A stretch of DNA of 6,126 bases from Clostridia bacterium. GTDB lineage: Bacteria; Bacillota; Clostridia; Christensenellales; CAG-314. The stretch is from NCBI GenBank assembly GCA_017407305.1, contig JAFQWS010000080.1, positions 1 to 6,126 on the forward strand. The letters are read 5' to 3'. Below, in pieces: positions 1-5,057 of the stretch (position 1 is its first letter; every line of letters starts with the position of its first letter). Position numbers and translations under genes: made by a program. The notes below the pieces were generated by a model. That model did not search any database. It saw only the letters and a program-made list of their open reading frames with translations, and had not been told where the DNA came from.

Positions 1-962
1 ACTTGGAAAAAATCACCTTGCCGGACACCATCACAAAAATCGGCGACAAGGCTTTTTTTGGTTGCAAATATTTGCAAAGAATTGATTTGCCCGACGCTTT
101 GACTCACATTGGCAATCAAGCGTTTGTAGGTTGCTCTTTGATTGAACTTTTGCACGTTGGTGGCAACGTTGACTTTATTGGCGAATATGCTTTTCAAAAT
201 TGCACCTCTCTTTCAAGTGTCGTATTTGAAGAAGGAGCAACGACGTTGGGTACGTACACTTTTAACAACTGCGCCAATTTGGTGTACGTAACAATCCCCT
301 CCACCATTGATACCATCGGTTGGGGCGTATTTAGTGATTGTTTCAATTTGAGAGATACTCAATTTTTACCCGATTCCATCCACACCATTGACGGTTGGGC
401 TTTTAGAAATTGTTCACTTCTTGAAACCCTTTACCTTCCCGAAAGTTTGAAAGTCATTGGCGAATATGCCTTTTATGGTTGCAATTTGACTGCTGTTGAA
501 TTGCCCGAGGGTTTGAAATCTATCGGAGATTGTGCTTTTGAATACAACCTTGCTTTGTCACAATTTTCCTTGCCTGACGGCTTGACACACATTGGCGCAA
601 ATATCATCTTTGATACGGCTTTTTATAGCAATCCGGACAACTGGCAAACTGTTTCAAATGGCTCTGGCAACGTTCGTGGTGGTCTTTACGTAAACGACTA
701 TTTGTTGACGGTTGATTATTCTTACACCGGTCTTTACACCGTTGAAGACGGTACGGTTTTGATTGCTACTGGTGCATTGTATTCCACAAACGTAATTGGT
801 TTCGTAATTCCCGAAAGCGTTCAATACGTTTGTTCTGAAGCAATTGCTTACAATCCTTTCCTTTTTGCCATCTATTGCCGTGCACCACAACAACCTCAAA
901 CGTGGGCTGAAGATTGGAATGATTTGAGCAACGTTGCTCCATTGTTTGGTTACGTTGGCTAA
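1..962 (+). CDS. BspA-like leucine-rich-repeat (LRR_5) protein, 5' end cut off by the window
   Basis: The reading frame is open from the window edge to TAA at 960-962, so at least 319 residues are present and the true start lies upstream; the TTG at position 3 is just a leucine codon. Eight LRR_5 repeats of 22-24 residues are visible, each ending in a motif like AFxxC: AFFGC (residue 17), AFVGC (40), AFQNC (63), TFNNC (86), VFSDC (109), AFRNC (133), AFYGC (156) and a degenerate AFEYN (178), with LP-x-IxxIG cores between them. Residues 206-255 form a loop-rich island (FYSNPDNW, then GGLYV and YTVEDGT) typical of clostridial BspA relatives, and the C-terminus (TWAEDWN...PLFGYVG) resembles their usual end cap. 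Such proteins are commonly secreted or surface-exposed and used in adhesion, but any signal peptide or anchor would be upstream; no LPxTG is seen at this end. The family is clear, the specific role unknown. Confidence 0.9.
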   Translation, partial: LEKITLPDTITKIGDKAFFGCKYLQRIDLPDALTHIGNQAFVGCSLIELLHVGGNVDFIGEYAFQNCTSLSSVVFEEGATTLGTYTFNNCANLVYVTIPSTIDTIGWGVFSDCFNLRDTQFLPDSIHTIDGWAFRNCSLLETLYLPESLKVIGEYAFYGCNLTAVELPEGLKSIGDCAFEYNLALSQFSLPDGLTHIGANIIFDTAFYSNPDNWQTVSNGSGNVRGGLYVNDYLLTVDYSYTGLYTVEDGTVLIATGALYSTNVIGFVIPESVQYVCSEAIAYNPFLFAIYCRAPQQPQTWAEDWNDLSNVAPLFGYVG

Positions 963-982
963 ATCTTTTGAAAAAATGCAAC

Positions 983-1021
983 AAAAAAGCACCTACACAA
1001 TGGGTGATGTCGTTAGCGGAG
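983..1021 (+). repeat. Left terminal inverted repeat of the hairpin element
   Basis: The sequence begins AAAAAAGCACCT and ends TTAGCGGAG, with GTGAT between. It aligns with the reverse complement of 1348-1384: 12 terminal bases identical, then GTGAT identical, then 8 of 9 identical (TTAGCGGAG against TTAACGGAG), with two extra bases in the left copy. Confidence 0.7.
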
Positions 1022-1023
1022 AA

Positions 1024-1089
1024 TTTACACTTTCACAAAAGTGCAAACGTCGCATTTGACAGGTCAAACGCAAATATGGGCTAAGCCCA
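1024..1089. repeat. Three small consecutive hairpins in the left part of the element
   Basis: Hairpin 1 (1024-1047) has a stem of ten positions with a CACA loop; the single mismatch is A1027 against C1044. Hairpin 2 (1052-1071) pairs TTTGAC with GTCAAA plus an outer GC/GC, with one mismatch, A1054 against C1069. Hairpin 3 (1077-1089) is TGGGC-TAA-GCCCA, perfect. Both mismatches are A (5') with C (3') on the plus strand, which would be G.U pairs in a minus-strand RNA. Confidence 0.6.
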
Positions 1090-1107
1090 AACCCCTTTAC
1101 AAATAGA

Positions 1108-1155
1108 AAGAGCAAGAATAGCAGGATTTCCTCTTATTCTTGCTCTTGTTTTTCT
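1108..1155 (+). terminator. 13-bp terminator-like hairpin, possibly bidirectional
   Basis: AAGAGCAAGAATA (1108-1120) pairs perfectly with 1135-1147. The 14-nt apical part can form an extra AGG/CCT pairing. On the plus strand it is followed by TGTTTTTC-like sequence, as in an intrinsic terminator, and it is the first strong one downstream of the LRR gene. On the minus strand it is followed by a weaker U-rich stretch (UCUAUUUG), so it could also stop transcripts arriving from the SSB-like gene. Confidence 0.6.
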
Positions 1156-1157
1156 TG

Positions 1158-1313
1158 TCGATATGTGAGCTTCGCCCACTCGATATGTTCTCGCTTTGCT
1201 CGAACTCGATATATTGTCGCTACGCGCCAATTCGATATGAGATAAATCCCTCGTTTGCTTAGCAAACATATCGAGTGCGTCAGCACATATCGAACGCCAC
1301 AGGCGTATATCGA
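1158..1313. repeat. Tandem array of variable hairpins separated by TCGATAT / ATATCGA heptamers
   Basis: The constant heptamer TCGATAT starts at 1158, 1180, 1206 and 1232. Its reverse complement ATATCGA starts at 1268, 1287 and 1307. Between them lie hairpins of different sequence: 1165-1179 (loop TTC), 1187-1205 (loop TTT), 1213-1231 (loop TAC), the central perfect GTTTGC-TTA-GCAAAC (1253-1267), GTGC-GTCA-GCAC (1275-1286) and ACGCC-ACA-GGCGT (1294-1306). Unit spacing is 22, 26 and 26 bp on the left and 19 and 20 bp on the right. The constant part is the linker and the variable part is always self-complementary, the opposite of what a CRISPR array shows. Function unknown. Confidence 0.75.
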
Positions 1314-1336
1314 AAATCCCGCGAGGGATTTATCTC
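1239..1336. repeat. 15-bp perfect inverted repeat enclosing the central hairpins
   Basis: GAGATAAATCCCTCG (1239-1253) is the exact reverse complement of 1322-1336. It encloses the hairpins at 1253-1267, 1275-1286 and 1294-1306. The right arm can instead fold locally as AAATCCC-GCGA-GGGATTT (1314-1331), so the long-range stem and the local hairpin exclude each other. Confidence 0.7.
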
Positions 1337-1339
1337 GAT

Positions 1340-1367
1340 GCGTGATACTCCGTTAAGAGTATCACGC
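1340..1367. repeat. 11-bp perfect hairpin at the right end of the element
   Basis: GCGTGATACTC (1340-1350) pairs perfectly with 1357-1367 around the loop CGTTAA. On the plus strand a T-rich stretch follows from 1379, 11 nt after the stem, so it is at best a poor terminator in that direction. On the minus strand no U-tract follows, so it should not stop transcripts leaving the SSB-like gene. Confidence 0.65.
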
Positions 1368-1384
1368 TAAGCAGGTGCTTTTTT
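1348..1384 (-). repeat. Right terminal inverted repeat of the hairpin element
   Basis: Read on the minus strand it starts AAAAAAGCACCT, continues through GTGAT and ends TTAACGGAG, matching the left end. Unlike the left copy it overlaps a local perfect hairpin (1340-1367). Its outer end lies 5 bp from the SSB-like stop codon. Confidence 0.7.
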
Positions 1385-1389
1385 TGTTT

Positions 1390-2052
1390 TTATTGATTGA
1401 GTGCCTGAGCGTAAAGTTCGCTTGTCGTTTTGCAATCGCTTCCCAAAGCCACCTTGGAAACGCTTACTTCGTAGGCAGTTTTTGTTTGCACTTCCGTTTC
1501 GCTCAATTTCTTTTGGTATTGCCTTGATTGTACGCGTCCACTGATGGATATGGCTTCGCCCACGGGCAAACCGGACACAAAACGCGCGTTTCTTCCCCAT
1601 GCAATGCACGGGACGTAGTCGCTTTTGTTGTAAGCACGATTTACTGCCAACAAAAGGTCGCAAATTTCACGTCCAAAGGGAGTTGTGCGAAAAACGGGCG
1701 GTTTGCAAATGTATCCGGACAATTCAATCAAGTTGGGGTTTACGTCGTTGTTGAGTGAGGACACTTCCTTGACAAACACACACAACATTAATTTGGAGTG
1801 ATTATCCACCAACTTGTTGTAACTTCTAAATTGCCCCAATACGGTGATTTCCTTGCCAATTTCAAAATAGTCCATTGGCGCAAGCCGTTCGGAAAAGCAT
1901 ACCGGCAACAAATCACTTGCCGAAGAAAGTCGCTTGACACAAAGCATAATTTCAAAAAACTTTTCGCCGTATAATTCGTGCGAAAATTGTGGATTCGTAA
2001 CGATTGTTCCTGAAAGTGTGACAGAATTGTTTTGTCTTGTTGAGTAGTTCAT
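1390..2052 (-). CDS. SSB-like protein with two OB folds
   Basis: 220 residues. Two single-stranded-DNA-binding (OB-fold) modules can be seen. Residues about 10-99 (VTLSGTIVTNPQFSHELYG, then a barrel with GKEITVLGQF) look divergent. Residues about 107-203 are a clear SSB domain (LIELSGYICKPPVFRTTPFG, LLLAVNRAYNKSDYVPCIAWG, SGRVQSRQYQKK, TAYEVSVSKV). The length exceeds ordinary bacterial SSB because of the duplication, and the C-terminus (YAQALNQ) lacks the acidic DDDIPF-type tip that replicative SSB uses to recruit partners. It is therefore probably an accessory SSB-family protein, not the main ssb. The ATG at 2052 has a good AGGAGA site at 2059-2064 (6-nt spacing) inside the upstream gene, and it overlaps that gene's stop as ATGA, indicating translational coupling. 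No intrinsic terminator directly follows; the hairpin element begins 5 bp after the stop. Confidence 0.85.
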   Translation of the reverse strand: MNYSTRQNNSVTLSGTIVTNPQFSHELYGEKFFEIMLCVKRLSSASDLLPVCFSERLAPMDYFEIGKEITVLGQFRSYNKLVDNHSKLMLCVFVKEVSSLNNDVNPNLIELSGYICKPPVFRTTPFGREICDLLLAVNRAYNKSDYVPCIAWGRNARFVSGLPVGEAISISGRVQSRQYQKKLSETEVQTKTAYEVSVSKVALGSDCKTTSELYAQALNQ

Positions 2053-2870
2053 TTGAAATCTCCTGTTATTTTATCTGTTGGCACCATTGTGCCATCCTTT
2101 TCTATGGTGTAGTTTTGATGCAAAAGTTGTCCAATGGTTACAAATTCCAACCCTTTGATTTTTGCCCATTGAAATATTGCAGGCAAGGCATCCAAAATGT
2201 GGTCGCTGTTGTTGTGACACAAAATTATGTCACCGGGTTTTGCCTTTTGCACCCTTGTGGCAATTTCTTGTCCGGACAGACCTTTCCAATCCAACGAATC
2301 CACCGACCATTGAATTGTTGCAAGATTGAGACTTGTTGCCACGTCAATCAATTTGTTGTCATAGTCGCCAAAAGGTGGCCTAAACAAAGTGACTTCTTGA
2401 CCTGTTATGGCGACAATTTGCCCAACGGAATAGGTCAATTCTTCCTTTATTTCCTCTTTAGACAGTTTTGACATTTGAGGGTGGGTTTTGCTGTGCGTTC
2501 CAATTTCGTGACCACGTCGGGCAATCTCCGCCACCATGTCGGGGTAGGCTTCCATCCAAAAACTCACCAAGAAAAAGGTGACTTTTACACCATATTGGTC
2601 ACAAATATCCAAAATTCCCAAAGTTTTGTCAGCACCCCACGCGGCATCAAAGGAAATGGCAATTTTGTTGTCTTGTCGTTTCACTTTGTAAACAGGAACA
2701 AGACGAGTGTTGGCAAATACCAACACAAAACTTGTGCAAATTGTAAGCGCCACCACAACTGACAACAATGCCAAAAGAATTTTTGATTTTTTGCTAAACA
2801 AAATTATACAACCCCCACGATTGCACTTTTTGACAGGTTTTGTCGAAAAAGAACTTATTTTGTGCACCAC
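2049..2870 (-). CDS. Membrane-anchored PdaB-like polysaccharide deacetylase (NodB homology, CE4)
   Basis: 273 residues from the GTG at 2870. A hydrophobic segment at residues about 31-53 after a KKSK cluster anchors it, with the catalytic domain outside. NodB motifs are in order: motif 1 FDAAWG (Asp75), motif 2 THSKTH (His126, His130), motif 3 RPPFG (Arg164), motif 4 DSLDW (191-195), motif 5 LCH (His219). Motif 1 has Ala76 where active enzymes have the second, metal-binding Asp of TFDDG; this FDxxWG form is the one I associate with the PdaB sporulation group, which acts on spore or wall polysaccharide. The start is uncertain. A TTG at 2801, 10 nt after a GGGGG run (2812-2816), would give 250 residues beginning FSKKSK just before the membrane segment, and a possible -10 (2882-2887) would leave GTG-2870 almost without a leader. 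Family sure; activity and start less so. Confidence 0.88.
   Translation of the reverse strand: MVHKISSFSTKPVKKCNRGGCIILFSKKSKILLALLSVVVALTICTSFVLVFANTRLVPVYKVKRQDNKIAISFDAAWGADKTLGILDICDQYGVKVTFFLVSFWMEAYPDMVAEIARRGHEIGTHSKTHPQMSKLSKEEIKEELTYSVGQIVAITGQEVTLFRPPFGDYDNKLIDVATSLNLATIQWSVDSLDWKGLSGQEIATRVQKAKPGDIILCHNNSDHILDALPAIFQWAKIKGLEFVTIGQLLHQNYTIEKDGTMVPTDKITGDFK
2826..2851 (-). promoter_or_regulatory. Hairpin in the leader or N-terminal coding region of the deacetylase
   Basis: CTTTTT-GACA (2826-2835) pairs with TGTC-(G)-AAAAAG (2841-2851) around a 5-nt loop: ten pairs with a single bulged base. It lies between the possible promoter and the GGGGG run before the TTG at 2801. If that TTG is the start, this hairpin is in the 5' untranslated leader. 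A regulatory role is a guess. Confidence 0.35.
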
Positions 2871-2881
2871 TTGTAAAGTGC

Positions 2882-2887
2882 ACTATA
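2882..2887 (-). promoter_or_regulatory. Possible -10 element for the deacetylase-SSB unit
   Basis: On the minus strand this reads TATAGT (5 of 6 to TATAAT), in an A/T-rich stretch just after the terminator of the upstream operon, where a new promoter is expected. No good -35 sits at the normal distance, so support is weak. It would start transcription near 2875. Confidence 0.3.
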
Positions 2888-2915
2888 TCTTACTTTTCAA
2901 AATAAAAAAGTATGC

Positions 2916-2948
2916 AAAAAAAAGACTTGGCAAAAGCCAAGTCTTTTT
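2916..2948 (-). terminator. Rho-independent terminator of the obg-yhbY-glgA-yfcE run
   Basis: The stem pairs 2919-2931 with 2936-2948 (13 bp, GACTTGGC core plus A/T extension) around a 4-nt loop. On the minus strand it ends in eight consecutive T (2923 down to 2916). It begins 15 nt after the stop codon of the phosphodiesterase gene and separates that run from the deacetylase-SSB unit. Confidence 0.92.
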
Positions 2949-2963
2949 GAATTTGTATTATTT

Positions 2964-3509
2964 TTAGTCCAATTGGTCAGTTTGTTCAAAGTTGAAACTG
3001 TCCACAATGGTGCCGTCCAACAGTTTGAGAAAAACGCCCTCGTCATCAATAATTCCATAAGTTTTGGGCGCTTTGCCACGAGGCAACCACAAAGACCCCA
3101 CGTTGAGTACGTACAAGCCTTTTATACGCGACAAACTGCCGACGTGCGTATGTCCGTAAACGAGAAGGTCGTTTTTGTTGAGTATAGGTGGCAATATCAT
3201 CCTGTTGTAGCGCTGTCCGTGTGTGAAAAACAACTGCCTTGAAAAGTGTTGCCAAACAAGATTGCCCACAAAAGTAAAGGGTGCAAAACGACAATCTTCG
3301 TCGCTGTCATTATTGCCCTTTACCGAGTAAATCTTGCCCGACATCATGTTGAAAATGGCGTTCATTTGGTCGGAATTGTTGCCATACCAACCCTCAAAAA
3401 TGTCACCACACATGACAACCTTGTCGGGGTTTTCCTTTTGATAAAGTTCCCAAACAAGTTTGCACGCGTCCAAGTTGCCATGAAGATCTGAAACAACTAG
3501 AATTTTCAT
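2964..3509 (-). CDS. yfcE: YfcE/MJ0936-family metallophosphoesterase
   Basis: 181 residues, the usual size for this compact calcineurin-like phosphodiesterase family. All metal-site blocks are present: D8-L-H10 in SDLHG, G35-D36, G65-N66-N67-D68, H97-G98 and G119-H-T-H122. Relatives are cytosolic, manganese-dependent and hydrolyse phosphodiesters such as bis-pNPP in vitro; the physiological substrate is generally not known and cannot be read from this sequence. The ATG at 3509 begins 2 nt after the glgA stop, and no Shine-Dalgarno-like sequence precedes it (the upstream RNA is CCAAAAAAGCAUAA), so translation probably depends on ribosomes finishing glgA. It is the last gene of its run, followed by a strong terminator. 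Confidence 0.92.
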   Translation of the reverse strand: MKILVVSDLHGNLDACKLVWELYQKENPDKVVMCGDIFEGWYGNNSDQMNAIFNMMSGKIYSVKGNNDSDEDCRFAPFTFVGNLVWQHFSRQLFFTHGQRYNRMILPPILNKNDLLVYGHTHVGSLSRIKGLYVLNVGSLWLPRGKAPKTYGIIDDEGVFLKLLDGTIVDSFNFEQTDQLD

Positions 3510-3511
3510 TT

Positions 3512-5023
3512 TTATGCTTTTTTGGTTGTTTTTGACGTTTTGGTCGTTTTTGTTGTTTGACCGGACGTCGTTTTTGCTCTTCTACGGCAAACTTTCTTGT
3601 AAAGATCTATGTATTTTATTGCAGACTCTTTCCAAGAGTAGTCACAGTTGAAGCCGTTGTTGACGATTGTGTCAAATTCACCCCTTCTGTTGTAGTAGAA
3701 ATCCAATGCACGGTCAATTGTGTAAACCATGTCGTTGGTGTTGTATTGGTGGAAAGAGAAACCATTGCCTTGTCCTGTGTGTTCGTTGTAGGAGAAAATG
3801 GTATCTTTCAAACCACCCGTTTCTCTAACGATGGGAACAGAGCCGTATTTCAATGCAATAATTTGTGTCAAGCCACAAGGTTCAAACATACTGGGAACCA
3901 AGAAAAGGTCACTGCCGGCATAAACTTTGTGTGCCATTTGATCGGAGAATACCGTTTGTGCGGAAATCTTGTCGGGATATTTTGATGCGTAGTAGTTGAA
4001 CATTTCTTCAACTGCGGGTTCACCACTGCCCGAAACGATAATTTGCATACCACGTTGCAACAAATAGTGCATTGCCGTTTGAATAAGGCCAACACCTTTT
4101 TGTTCTACCAAACGTGCAACGATACCCAAAAGGGGTACGTCGGGATTGACAGGCAAACCCACTTCTCTTTGAAGTGCCATTTTGTTTTGTCTTTTGCCTT
4201 CTTTCCAGTTTTCGCGAGAGTAATTGTAGTAAATTTTGGTATCCGTTGCAGGGTCATATCTCAAATAGTCAATACCGTTGACGATACCGGACAATTTTTT
4301 GTAGTTTTTGTCAATTGTTTCGTTGAGACCTTCGCCATAGAAGGAGGTTCTGATTTCTTTTGCATAGCTGGGCGAAACGGTCGTGATTTCATCTGCGTGA
4401 ATAAGAGCACCTTTCATCAAGTTGATGCCGTATTTGTGCCACATTTGATCTTCTGTCCAATATTCTGCGGGCAAACCAATCAAGTCGTTGGCTTCGTGCA
4501 ACGTGATACGTCCTTGATAGCGCATATTGTGAATTGTAAACAACGTTTTGATTTTTGCAAACAAAGGTTTTTCACGGTAGTACGCATCCAAAAGGACGGG
4601 GACAAGTGCTGTGGACCAGTCGTTGCAATGCAACAAATCCACTTTCAATTTGAGAAATTCGATCAAACCCAAGCATGCGTTGGAGAAAAATGCAAATTGC
4701 TCCACTTCTTTGTCCGAGTACACTTTGTTACCGGAAAAATAGTATTCGTTGTCCAAAAAATAGAAGTTGATTTTGTGTTTGTAAATGGTATATACTTTGC
4801 ATCTTTGTGTACGCCAGTTTACCTTTACGTCATATTCGCCGACATAACTCATTTCGCCATCCAAGTAGTTGGAAGGGATGATTGCAGTATATCTGGGCAT
4901 AACGACGGAAACTTTGCAGTCTTCGTGTCTTGCAACTTCACGTGGCAACGCACCAATAACGTCGCCCAAACCACCCGTTTTTGCATAGGGTTCAACTTCT
5001 GCGCTAAGATACATAATGTTCAT
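3512..5023 (-). CDS. glgA: Glycogen synthase (ADP-glucose:glucan glucosyltransferase, GT5)
   Basis: Transfers glucose from ADP-glucose to the non-reducing end of alpha-1,4-glucan in the cytosol. A complete GT-B enzyme is visible. The N-terminal K15-TGGLGDV motif binds ADP-glucose, with LHCNDWS (131-137) and TIHNMRYQG (163-171, His165) following. The C-terminal domain has ARLVEQKG (R304, K309), EPCGLTQ (E381 onwards) and ETGGLKDT (401-408). At 503 residues it is slightly longer than the usual 475-490 because of an added tail, residues 480-503, made almost only of Lys, Thr and Arg (repeated TKTTK-type units); this tail is unlikely to be catalytic. The ATG at 5023 has a strong GGAGG site (5031-5035, 7-nt spacing), which favours it over Met4. 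No glgB, glgC, glgD or glgP is in the window. It lies 18 nt after yhbY, probably in the same transcript. Confidence 0.97.
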   Translation of the reverse strand: MNIMYLSAEVEPYAKTGGLGDVIGALPREVARHEDCKVSVVMPRYTAIIPSNYLDGEMSYVGEYDVKVNWRTQRCKVYTIYKHKINFYFLDNEYYFSGNKVYSDKEVEQFAFFSNACLGLIEFLKLKVDLLHCNDWSTALVPVLLDAYYREKPLFAKIKTLFTIHNMRYQGRITLHEANDLIGLPAEYWTEDQMWHKYGINLMKGALIHADEITTVSPSYAKEIRTSFYGEGLNETIDKNYKKLSGIVNGIDYLRYDPATDTKIYYNYSRENWKEGKRQNKMALQREVGLPVNPDVPLLGIVARLVEQKGVGLIQTAMHYLLQRGMQIIVSGSGEPAVEEMFNYYASKYPDKISAQTVFSDQMAHKVYAGSDLFLVPSMFEPCGLTQIIALKYGSVPIVRETGGLKDTIFSYNEHTGQGNGFSFHQYNTNDMVYTIDRALDFYYNRRGEFDTIVNNGFNCDYSWKESAIKYIDLYKKVCRRRAKTTSGQTTKTTKTSKTTKKA

Positions 5024-5030
5024 AGGAAAA

Positions 5031-5057
5031 CCTCCAAATAACTATTCCAAAGGAATA
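5031..5057 (-). promoter_or_regulatory. glgA ribosome-binding site with small hairpin just upstream
   Basis: GGAGG (5031-5035) is 7 nt from the glgA ATG. Immediately before it, TATTCC-TTT-GGAATA (5043-5057 on the minus strand) forms a 6-bp hairpin spanning the yhbY stop codon region. It leaves the ribosome-binding site free, so it might separate yhbY and glgA translation, but it may be chance. Confidence 0.4.

Larger units (their letters stand above)
983..1384. mobile_element. MITE-like, non-coding, hairpin-rich element with imperfect terminal inverted repeats
   Basis: The ends are inverted copies of one another. AAAAAAGCACCT at 983-994 is the exact reverse complement of 1373-1384. Further in, GTGAT (1004-1008) and TTAGCGGAG (1013-1021) are matched on the right end, read backwards, by GTGAT and TTAACGGAG (1348-1356), giving imperfect terminal repeats of 39 and 37 bp. 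Between them are hairpins at 1024-1047, 1052-1071 and 1077-1089, a 13-bp terminator-like stem at 1108-1147, a tandem hairpin array at 1158-1336 and an 11-bp perfect hairpin at 1340-1367. No transposase or other ORF is inside, and I see no clear target-site duplication. It could be a non-autonomous transposon, a REP/BIME-like repeat, or a structured RNA or DNA cassette moved by a protein encoded elsewhere. That it is a discrete unit is well supported; mobility is inferred. Confidence 0.6.
963..1389. other. Convergent intergenic region, filled almost entirely by a structured repeat element
   Basis: This 427-bp space separates the stop of the LRR protein (+) from the stop of the SSB-like gene (-). 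No credible protein gene lies in it: the open frames are short and made from the hairpin repeats. Positions 983-1384 carry the inverted-repeat element annotated separately. Only about 20 bp on the left and 5 bp on the right are left as plain spacer, so the element's right end lies almost on the SSB-like stop codon. Confidence 0.9.

Noticed and set aside
1081..1269. 62-residue minus-strand open frame across the hairpin array
   Set aside because: It is made from the heptamer and hairpin repeats, has no ribosome-binding site and no recognisable domain. Stops are simply absent by chance in the repeat.
1158..1313. CRISPR-like array (constant repeats with variable spacers)
   Set aside because: The constant part is only 7 bp and flips orientation midway. 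The variable parts are self-complementary and 12-30 bp long. No cas gene is in the window.
1340..1385. Hairpin plus T-run as a standard intrinsic terminator on the plus strand
   Set aside because: The T-run starts 11 nt after the stem, too far for a normal terminator. Its poly-T is better explained as the end of the terminal inverted repeat.
963..1389. tRNA, riboswitch or known small RNA in the intergenic region
   Set aside because: No cloverleaf, T-loop sequence or familiar riboswitch core is visible. Position downstream of both genes also argues against a riboswitch.
2037..2471. 144-residue plus-strand open frame opposite the deacetylase
   Set aside because: Antisense shadow of the NodB-domain gene, whose motifs are intact on the other strand.
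2803..2808. Perfect TATAAT on the minus strand just before the TTG at 2801
   Set aside because: No -35 lies at a proper distance, and a start there would leave the GGGGG ribosome-binding site outside the transcript. Likely an A/T coincidence.
4043..5041. 332-residue plus-strand open frame opposite glgA
   Set aside because: It is the antisense shadow of a clearly conserved glycogen synthase. Its translation is Cys/Phe/Val-rich with no domain, and it has no ribosome-binding site.
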